DNA of 64,000 nt, from NCBI GenBank assembly GCA_036555725.1, contig DATBKU010000153.1, forward strand, positions 83,028 through 147,027, given 5' to 3'. This document shows, piece after piece, positions 1-7,400 of the stretch; position 1 is the first letter of the stretch, and the number at the start of each line of letters is the position of its first letter. Origin of the DNA: CALAED01 sp036555725 (GTDB taxonomy: Bacteria > Actinomycetota > Actinomycetes > Streptosporangiales > Streptosporangiaceae). The notes under the pieces were generated by a model. That model worked only from the letters and a program-made list of their open reading frames with translations. It was not told where the DNA came from and searched no databases. The translations under genes and the position numbers were made by a program.

Positions 1-1465
<1,465 letters not shown>

Positions 1466-1469
<4 letters not shown>

Positions 1470-2095
1470 GCGGAACTCCGAGCGACGGCGAAACACGGAT
1501 CCTCCTGGTCGACGACCTGGAGGAGAACCTCGTGGCGCTGGCCGCCATTCTGAAGTCGCTGCCGGCGAGCGTGGTGTGCGCGCGGTCCGGCGAGGACGCC
1601 CTGCGCGCCCTCATGGTGAACGACTTCGCCGTCATCCTGCTCGACGTCGTCATGCCGGAGATGGACGGGTTCGAGACCGCGTACCACATCAAGCGGAAGG
1701 ACCGTACGAAGGACATCCCGATCATCTTCCTGACCGCGGCCAGCGCCGAACCCGACCTGGCCTTCCGCGGCTACTCGGTCGGCGCGGTCGACTACCTCGT
1801 GAAGCCGTTCGACCCTTGGGTACTGCGGTCCAAGGTCGCGCTGCTGCTCGAGCTGCACGAGCTGCGGCGGCAGGCCAAGGCCCAGGCCGCGCTGCCGCCC
1901 GGCATGACCGACGCGGTCCAGGGCGCCCGTCTGCTCGGCGACCTCGGCCGGCGGCTCAGCGCGGTCGAAGACGAGCTGACCCGGCTGGTCGACGAGGCCG
2001 AGGACGGCGCCGCCAAGGAGCGCCTGCTCCGCCTGGAGCGCCCGCTGGCCGCCGTACGGACCGCCTACCGCGCCCTCTTCCAGCCGCGCGCCTAG
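1466..2095 (+). CDS. Stand-alone response regulator with C-terminal helical tail
   Basis: A 209-residue protein whose ATG overlaps the stop of the upstream hybrid kinase (ATGA). The first ~125 residues are a receiver domain: acidic pair in LLVDDLEEN, phospho-Asp in ILLDVVMPEMDGFE, Thr in FLTAAS, Lys in VDYLVKPFDP. The remaining ~80 residues are helical and charged with no recognisable DNA-binding or enzymatic output domain. It is the likely phosphorelay partner of the preceding kinase. Actinobacterial regulators with this kinase neighbour often act in stress or sigma-factor partner-switch networks, but nothing here shows that. The gene converges on the next one; the two stop codons overlap (2093-2095 and 2092-2094). 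Confidence 0.9.
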
Positions 2096-3039
2096 CCGCC
2101 CGCCGGTGCGGACAGGTAGATCCATGCGATGAACCTCGATCCCTTCAACCGGCACCGGATCTTCTGGTAACCGGCCGGGTCGACGGGACCGGGGCGATGT
2201 TTGATGACGCGGTCGTAGACGAAGTCCGATGCGATGAACCCCAGGCACGATTGGGTCTGCGCCAGTCGCTCCTTGAGGGGCGGGGCGTCCACGAGCCGGG
2301 AGGCCTTGATGATGGCCTCGCCGTTGACGCCCTCGGCGTCGGACTCGACCGGACCGACATCGAGCGCGATCCGCAGCTGGAACCGGGTGGCCTCGTCGGC
2401 GTGGATATTGTGCCGCTCGAGCTCACCGGTCAGGGCGGCGAGCAGTGGATGGACGATCCACCTGGTCGGAACGGTCGGCGGCACCACGATGAGGGCCCCG
2501 TCGCCGCGGTCCTCGCGATGGCACTCGGTCCACGGAATGCCGGACTGCTCGAAGGCGTCCTGCAGGATCCGGTACATGACCTTGCGGATAATGCCGCGGT
2601 CGGGGTCGGTGCGACCGGCGTCGCTGAACCCGGCGACGTCGGTGAACACGATCGAGCCGTTCTGACCGGTCCACGGGTCGGTGGCCCGGGACGACATTCC
2701 GGTACGCGGGAAGTCGTGGAAGAGGTCGTGGGCAAGCCGCACCTTCGCGGAGTCCGCGCCGCAGTCCTTGAGCATGCCCTCGATCAGGTCCCACCGGAAG
2801 CCGAACGCCACGTCGCCGCGCAGGAGCTGTTCGATTCGGTCGGCGCGGATGCCTCGCTGGCGGGCGCGGGCGATCATCTTCTCGCGCGAGCCCGGGCTGT
2901 TCAGAAAGACCAGGCCGATCAGCAGGCTCAGCTTCTCCAGGTCCGTGCCGTTGGGACGGTTGCGCTCCAGGAACTCCTCGAGCTCGGCTCGCGTGTGTAC
3001 TCGTTTTCGCCTGTTCGCGAACCAGGCTAGGAGGCCCAT
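2092..3039 (-). CDS. Class III nucleotidyl-cyclase-like protein
   Basis: A 315-residue soluble protein. The N-terminal ~110 residues are helical and charged. The middle carries a cyclase-homology signature: SIVFTDVAGFSD (first metal-binding Asp position) followed ~50 residues later by REDRGDGALIVVPP, which matches the GDG turn of class III adenylate/guanylate cyclases. The spacing fits the ferredoxin-like cyclase fold, but I cannot confirm the substrate-specifying Lys/Asp pair, so catalytic activity is uncertain; many actinobacterial members of this group are uncharacterised. No strong Shine-Dalgarno precedes the ATG at 3039. Instead a 22-codon ORF upstream overlaps the start, suggesting translational coupling. 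It converges on the response regulator. Confidence 0.7.
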   Translation of the reverse strand: MGLLAWFANRRKRVHTRAELEEFLERNRPNGTDLEKLSLLIGLVFLNSPGSREKMIARARQRGIRADRIEQLLRGDVAFGFRWDLIEGMLKDCGADSAKVRLAHDLFHDFPRTGMSSRATDPWTGQNGSIVFTDVAGFSDAGRTDPDRGIIRKVMYRILQDAFEQSGIPWTECHREDRGDGALIVVPPTVPTRWIVHPLLAALTGELERHNIHADEATRFQLRIALDVGPVESDAEGVNGEAIIKASRLVDAPPLKERLAQTQSCLGFIASDFVYDRVIKHRPGPVDPAGYQKIRCRLKGSRFIAWIYLSAPAGG

Positions 3040-3095
3040 GGCGCGTCCGGGTCATCCGGGCACAGCAGCAGGCGGCGGCTACAGATGTCGTGCAT
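3027..3095 (-). CDS. Short leader ORF (22 codons) overlapping the cyclase-like gene
   Basis: The ORF starts at ATG 3095, preceded by a good AGGAAG Shine-Dalgarno 7 nt away, and ends at TAG 3027-3029, 13 bp inside the cyclase-like gene whose own ATG (3039) lacks a clear ribosome site. The peptide begins MHDICSRRLLLCPDDPD and has two cysteines. The arrangement suggests that translation of the leader feeds ribosomes into the downstream gene. Whether the peptide itself functions is unknown. Conservation upstream of homologous cyclase-like genes would be the test. Confidence 0.5.
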   Translation of the reverse strand: MHDICSRRLLLCPDDPDAPWAS

Positions 3096-3527
3096 GAATC
3101 GTCTTCCTGGTAGGAGATTTCTTCTAATGGACCGGGCTGCTCAAACGGAGACTGCCGGGCGATTAGCGGTCGCCTGGCAGCCTGAAGAAACCCCCATGAT
3201 GGCGTACAAATCGGCCGCGCGTCGGGTCTTTCAATGGGTTTGATGTTGCAAAAGTGTCGGTACATGGCGCGTCCGGCCTGGTCCTTGCATACGCGCGTGC
3301 ATCTGCAATGTCATTTTCTGCGCCGGCCCCCTTCATAGGCGGCGCGATGGCGAATACTCTTGCTATACATTCGCCGTGTCACGTGACACAAAAGGGTCCG
3401 ATATGCGGCGTCTGTCCAGGAGGTTTGTCCCGTAATGGACCGGGCGGTCACCTGGAGGCGCGGCGCCAGCGGCGGCAACCTGTTAGCGGCAGGGCCGGTG
3501 GCGCCGCCATCCGTCGAGAGGCGGCGA
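3096..3527. other. Intergenic region without a convincing gene
   Basis: This stretch separates the cyclase-like unit from the aldehyde dehydrogenase. It is locally AT-richer than its surroundings (for example near 3230-3370). Short frames on both strands have no ribosome site and a composition like out-of-frame DNA. It contains one perfect 14-bp palindrome (3376-3389), listed separately. The divergently placed promoter of the leader ORF/cyclase unit probably lies near 3100-3200. Confidence 0.6.
3376..3389. promoter_or_regulatory. Perfect 14-bp palindrome, operator-like
   Basis: GTGTCACGTGACAC is a perfect inverted repeat with no spacer, lying 7 bp after TATACAT (a possible -10-like element) in a non-coding stretch. 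It resembles a dimeric regulator site, but no adjacent regulator or obviously controlled gene identifies it. Confidence 0.4.
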
Positions 3528-3563
3528 TGAGGGGTCCAGCGGTTTGCACCGGTGGACCCCTCA
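3528..3563 (-). terminator. Hairpin just downstream of the aldehyde dehydrogenase
   Basis: The arms TGAGGGGTCCA (3528-3538) and TGGACCCCTCA (3553-3563) pair perfectly over 11 bp with a 14-nt loop. It starts 10 bp after the stop of the minus-strand aldehyde dehydrogenase. There is no clear U-tract, which is common for actinobacterial terminators. Confidence 0.55.
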
Positions 3564-3572
3564 ACCGTCACG

Positions 3573-5006
3573 TCAGGCCGGGCGCGCCAGGGCCTTGTGC
3601 TCCACGTACGCGGTCAGACCCTCGGGGCCGAGCTCGCGCCCGATGCCGCTGGCCTTGTAGCCGCCGAACGGCGTGTTCACGTCGATGATGTACATGTTCA
3701 CGCCGCAGCTGCCGGTACGGATGCGGCGCGCGATGTCGGCGCCCCGGTCGACGTCGGCGGTCCACACCGAGCCGCCCAGGCCGTACTCGCTGTCGTTGGC
3801 GATCCGGACGGCGTCGGCCTCGTCCTCGTACGGGATCAGCGCCAGCACCGGGCCGAAGATCTCCTCCCGGGCAATGCGCATCGAGTTGTCCACGTCGCCG
3901 AAGACGGTCGGGGTCACGTACCAGCCCCGGTCGTACGGACGGCTCAGGCCGCCGGCGATGACCTTCGCACCCTCGTCCTGGCCGAGCTTGATGTAGCCCT
4001 CGACCCGGTCCTGCTGCCGCTTGGCGACCAGCGGCCCGATCTCGGTGCTCATGTCGCCCGGGTCGCCGACGGTGAGCCCGCCGACCATGCTCGCCAGCGC
4101 GTCGGCGACCTCGTCGTACCGGGACCGCGGCGCCAAGATGCGGGTCTGCGCCGCGCACGCCTGCCCGTTGTTCATCAGGGAGGCCATCTTCAGCCCCTCC
4201 ATGGTCATCGCGAGGTCGGCATCGTCGCAGATGACGGCCGCGGACTTGCCGCCGAGCTCGAGGCTGCACCGCCTGAGCCGCTCACCGCAGATCGCGGCGA
4301 TGCGCCGGCCGGCCGCCGTCGACCCGGTGAAGGCCACCTTGTCGACGCCGGGATGCGAGACGAGGTGCTCGCCGGTCTCCCGTCCGGCCGGGACGATGTT
4401 GACGACCCCGCCCGGGATCCCGGCCTCCTCGACCAGCTCGGCGAACAGGTACGCGTCGAGCGGAGTCTCCGGGGCCGGCTTGAGCACGATCGTGCAGCCG
4501 GCCACCAAGGCCGGGGCCAGCTTCGACATGCTGACGAACTGCGGCACGTTCCACGGCACGATCGCCGCGACCACGCCGACGGGTTCCCGCCGTACGGTCA
4601 CCGGGCCGAGCATGCCCTGCCGCTCCTCCTCCCAGTCGTACGTGCGGGCCAGCTCGGCGAAGTAGCTCAGCATCATCTGCGGGAATGGCGCCTGGGCGAG
4701 CTGCGAGAACAGGATCGGGGAGCCCATCTCCTCGGTGATCAGCTCGGCCATGTCGCTCTGCCGGGCGGCGTACAGCTCCGCGAGCTTGGCCACCGCGTCG
4801 GCGCGCTCGACCGGAGCCAGCCGCGGCCACGGGCCGTTGTCGAAGGCGTCCCGGGCGGCGGCCACGGCGCGGTCGATGTCGGCGGGAGCGCCGTCGGGCA
4901 CCCGCCCCACGACCTCTTCGGTGTGCGGGGAGATGACGTCGATGGTGGCGGTGCCGGTGGGGGCCACCCAGCCGCCGCCGATGTAGAACCGATCATGCTC
5001 GCGCAC
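3573..5006 (-). CDS. NAD(P)-dependent aldehyde dehydrogenase
   Basis: A 477-residue protein, the usual length for the ALDH superfamily. It shows the cofactor motif FTGSTAAG, the general-base Glu in LELGGKSA and the catalytic Cys in NNGQACAAQ, plus the late EEIFGPV motif. It oxidises an aldehyde to the acid; the substrate cannot be read from sequence. The GTG at 5006 was chosen because CCGGAGG lies 6 nt upstream and the protein then begins just before the conserved FYIGGGW region. An in-frame read-through upstream into the next gene is not a fusion, since the true start and ribosome site are clear. An ACCAAGC-type operator lies 20 bp upstream, so it likely belongs to the same regulon as the 53.9 and 59.9 kb genes. 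Confidence 0.95.
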   Translation of the reverse strand: MREHDRFYIGGGWVAPTGTATIDVISPHTEEVVGRVPDGAPADIDRAVAAARDAFDNGPWPRLAPVERADAVAKLAELYAARQSDMAELITEEMGSPILFSQLAQAPFPQMMLSYFAELARTYDWEEERQGMLGPVTVRREPVGVVAAIVPWNVPQFVSMSKLAPALVAGCTIVLKPAPETPLDAYLFAELVEEAGIPGGVVNIVPAGRETGEHLVSHPGVDKVAFTGSTAAGRRIAAICGERLRRCSLELGGKSAAVICDDADLAMTMEGLKMASLMNNGQACAAQTRILAPRSRYDEVADALASMVGGLTVGDPGDMSTEIGPLVAKRQQDRVEGYIKLGQDEGAKVIAGGLSRPYDRGWYVTPTVFGDVDNSMRIAREEIFGPVLALIPYEDEADAVRIANDSEYGLGGSVWTADVDRGADIARRIRTGSCGVNMYIIDVNTPFGGYKASGIGRELGPEGLTAYVEHKALARPA

Positions 5007-5025
5007 GCTGTGCCTCCGGGGGTTG

Positions 5026-5043
5026 ACCGAGTGCTTGCTTGGT
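5026..5043 (-). promoter_or_regulatory. TetR-type operator upstream of the aldehyde dehydrogenase
   Basis: On the minus strand this reads ACCAAGCAAGCACTCGGT, an 18-bp near-palindrome 20 bp before the start codon. Two related sites occur at 53882-53899 and 59879-59896. Together they give the consensus ACCAAGCRNNYGCTYGGT, the size and symmetry expected for a TetR-family dimer. Confidence 0.6.
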
Positions 5044-5092
5044 AAGGCCCAGCATCTCGATGATGGCCCTCGTTGTCCACAGCCCGAGCAGG

Positions 5093-6007
5093 TCAGGCCA
5101 GGCAGGTCAGCAGCCGTCCGTCGTTGTAGGTGATCATCTCCAGCATGATCGCCAGATTGTCGAGCGGGGCGCCCGGTGCCGCGCCCTGCTCCTCGGCGTA
5201 CGCGCGGTGCAGGTTCCCGACGATCCGCTCCGGGTCCAGCCACTCCCCGAAGTAGCCGAGCTCGGCCTCCCTGGCCACCTGCAGCGGGGAGAGCCGGGCG
5301 GCGATGCCGTGCCGGGCGACCTCCTGGATCCAGCCGAGGTACGACTCGGTCGTGTCGTACAGCTCCGGACCGCCGACCGGGCCGTGCCCGGGCACGATCG
5401 TCGCCGCCTCCAGTTCGCGCAGCCGCCGCAGCGCCGCCAGCGAGCCCGCGACCGACCCCATGAGGACGAACGGCGTGCCGCCGTTGAACACCAGGTCGCC
5501 GGTGAACAGCACGCGGTGCTCCGGGATCCACGCGACCACGTCGTTCGTCGTGTGCGCGGGGCCGACGTGCATGAGCTCCACGCGCAGGTCCCCCGCGTAC
5601 ACCGTGAGCCGGTCGGGGAAGGTGACGCTGGGCGGCACGATCTCGATGTCGCCCCACTCGACGTGCGGCCACAGGTGGGTGAGCACCAGGTTCTGGTCGG
5701 CCATCTCCGCCGGGCAGTCGTCGTGCCCGATGATCACGGCCTCGTGCGCGAAGACGCAGTTGCCGTACGTATGGTCGCCGTGGTGGTGCGTGTTGATCAG
5801 AGTGCGCGGGGCGAGCGGGGTCACCGAGGCGATCGCCGAGCGCAGCAGCCGGGCCCGCATCTCGGTGGCGGCCGTGTCGATCAGCGTGACCGCCGTCCGG
5901 CCGACGAGGAATCCCGCGTTGTTGAGGCACCAGCCGCCGTCCGGCTGGACGTAAGCGTAGATCCGGTCGGCGACCTCTTCCAGCCGCGGCTGGGGCGCCC
6001 TGTGCAT
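5093..6007 (-). CDS. MBL-fold metallohydrolase
   Basis: A 304-residue metallo-beta-lactamase-fold protein. The zinc motif HHHGDH is at about residue 80, with further metal ligands suggested by the His in MHVGPAHTTND, the Asp in FTGDLVFNGG and the His in VPGHGPVGG. It is a hydrolase of unknown substrate; proteins of this type open lactones or cleave esters and thioesters. The ATG at 6007 has GGAG 6 nt upstream. It lies 86 bp upstream of the aldehyde dehydrogenase on the same strand, so the two may act in one catabolic route, although an operator sits between them. Confidence 0.9.
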   Translation of the reverse strand: MHRAPQPRLEEVADRIYAYVQPDGGWCLNNAGFLVGRTAVTLIDTAATEMRARLLRSAIASVTPLAPRTLINTHHHGDHTYGNCVFAHEAVIIGHDDCPAEMADQNLVLTHLWPHVEWGDIEIVPPSVTFPDRLTVYAGDLRVELMHVGPAHTTNDVVAWIPEHRVLFTGDLVFNGGTPFVLMGSVAGSLAALRRLRELEAATIVPGHGPVGGPELYDTTESYLGWIQEVARHGIAARLSPLQVAREAELGYFGEWLDPERIVGNLHRAYAEEQGAAPGAPLDNLAIMLEMITYNDGRLLTCLA

Positions 6008-6141
6008 CGGCGTCTCCGGGGGGTCCAGGGGTGTCCAGTGGGTTTCCAGGGGCGGGAGTAGTGACCCACTTACTGATCGTTTGGGGTTTGTCGGCGTTTC
6101 TGAGGCGGAAGTGTCCGACGTGCTGCCTATGCTGCCGCCCG

Positions 6142-7275
6142 ATGAGACTGCTGCACACCTCCGATTGGCACCTTGGCCGGTCGTTTCACCGGGTCGACCT
6201 GCTGGGTGCCCAGGCCGCCTTCGTCGATCACCTCGTCGAGACGGTTCAGGCGGAGCGCGTCGACGCCGTGCTGGTGTCCGGAGATGTGTACGATCGCGCG
6301 CTGCCGCCGGTCGACGCCGTACGGCTGTGCGACGAGGCGCTGCGCCGGCTCGCCGAGCGCACCCGGGTGGTGCTGATCGCGGGCAACCACGACTCGGCGC
6401 AGCGGCTCGGCTTCGGCGCCGGGCTGATGGACGCCGCCGGCGTACACGTCCGCACCGGCGCGGAGTCGATCGGCGAGCCGGTGCTGCTGGGCGACGGCCT
6501 GGCCGTCTACGGCATTCCGTACCTCGAGCCCGAGCTGGTGCGGCACACCTGGGAGCTGGCCGAGCGGGGGCACGCGGCGGTGCTCGCCGAGGCCATGGGC
6601 AGGGTCCGCGCCGATGCCGCGCGCCGCCCCGGCGTCCGTACGGTGGTGCTGGCGCACGCGTTCGTGACCGGCGGCGAGCCGTCCGACAGCGAGCGCGACA
6701 TCTCGGTGGGCGGGGTGTCGCACGTCCCGGTGGGTGTGTTCTCCGGCGTCGACTACGTGGCCCTCGGGCACCTGCACGGCCGGCAGCGGCTGAGCGAGAC
6801 CGTGCGCTATTCGGGCTCGCCGCTGGCGTACTCCTTCTCCGAGGACCGGCAGCGAAAGGGCACTTGGCTGGTCGACATCGGCGCCGACGGCGTCAAAGAG
6901 ATCGACTTCGTCGAGGCCCCGGTGCCGCGCCCGCTGGCCCGGCTGCGCGGCCGCCTCGACGACCTGCTCACCGACGGGGCGTACGAGCCGTTCAAAGACC
7001 ACTGGCTGCAGGTGACGCTCACCGATCCGGCCCGTCCGCCGGGCGCGATGGAGCGGCTGCGTGGCCGCTTCCCGCACACCTTGGTGCTCGGCTTCGAGCC
7101 CGCGGACGCGGCCGCGGCGGGCCGGACCTGGACGGAGCGGGTCAAGGAGCGCTCCGACCTCGACGTCGCGCTCGACTTCGTGACCGAGGTGGGCGACGCC
7201 CCCGCCGACCCCGCCGAGCGGGCCCTGCTGCACGAGGCCTTCGAGTGCTGCCGCCGTGCCGAGGCGGCCAAGTGA
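6142..7275 (+). CDS. sbcD: Exonuclease subunit SbcD (Mre11-like)
   Basis: A 377-residue metallophosphoesterase with all nuclease motifs in order: DWHLG (residue ~10), GDVYDR, GNHDS, the His in LAHAF, and GHLHG. With SbcC it forms the Mre11/Rad50-type complex that cuts DNA hairpins and protein-blocked ends. The ATG at 6142 immediately precedes the conserved RLLHTSDWHLG block, so the longer upstream frame is rejected. It is followed by a 129-bp coupling element and then sbcC on the same strand. Confidence 0.96.
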   Translation: MRLLHTSDWHLGRSFHRVDLLGAQAAFVDHLVETVQAERVDAVLVSGDVYDRALPPVDAVRLCDEALRRLAERTRVVLIAGNHDSAQRLGFGAGLMDAAGVHVRTGAESIGEPVLLGDGLAVYGIPYLEPELVRHTWELAERGHAAVLAEAMGRVRADAARRPGVRTVVLAHAFVTGGEPSDSERDISVGGVSHVPVGVFSGVDYVALGHLHGRQRLSETVRYSGSPLAYSFSEDRQRKGTWLVDIGADGVKEIDFVEAPVPRPLARLRGRLDDLLTDGAYEPFKDHWLQVTLTDPARPPGAMERLRGRFPHTLVLGFEPADAAAAGRTWTERVKERSDLDVALDFVTEVGDAPADPAERALLHEAFECCRRAEAAK

Positions 7276-7400
7276 GCGAGCTGAAGTGGCGGCCCGACGG
7301 CTGGACCGAAGAGCGCGCGCAGCGAGCGAAAGCGAGCGAGCACGCGACGAGGGAAGCCGGCGCATCATGCCGCCACGAAGCTGAGCGGGAAACGCGGTGA
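7272..7400 (+). repeat. In-frame coupling element between sbcD and sbcC (42-codon ORF)
   Basis: The spacer is itself an open frame. Its GTG (7272) overlaps the sbcD stop, and its TGA (7398-7400) overlaps the GTG of sbcC, with a 4-bp GTGA at both junctions. The encoded peptide begins VSELKWRPDGWTEERAQ. Inside lie an 8-bp inverted repeat GTGGCGGC/GCCGCCAC (7286-7293, 7369-7376), a run of GCGAGC-type repeats (7320-7341), and two blocks shared with the 41.1-kb element: GGCTGGACYGARGAGYG (7299-7315) and CGACGAGGGAAG (7345-7356). This looks like an inserted small element that kept translation continuous. A real coupled peptide is the alternative. Confidence 0.6.

Noticed and set aside
2423..3265. 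280-codon minus-strand frame overlapping the cyclase-like gene
   Set aside because: It is the out-of-frame shadow of the cyclase-like gene plus leader region, with Arg/Pro-rich composition.
3311..3571. 86-codon minus-strand frame between the cyclase-like gene and the aldehyde dehydrogenase
   Set aside because: It has no ribosome site, runs through the terminator hairpin, and has no natural protein pattern.
3573..6158. A single 861-codon minus-strand frame joining the MBL-region DNA to the aldehyde dehydrogenase
   Set aside because: The upstream half is out of frame with the real MBL protein, and a GTG with a good ribosome site and an operator lies directly before the aldehyde dehydrogenase. 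It is GC-rich read-through, not a fusion.
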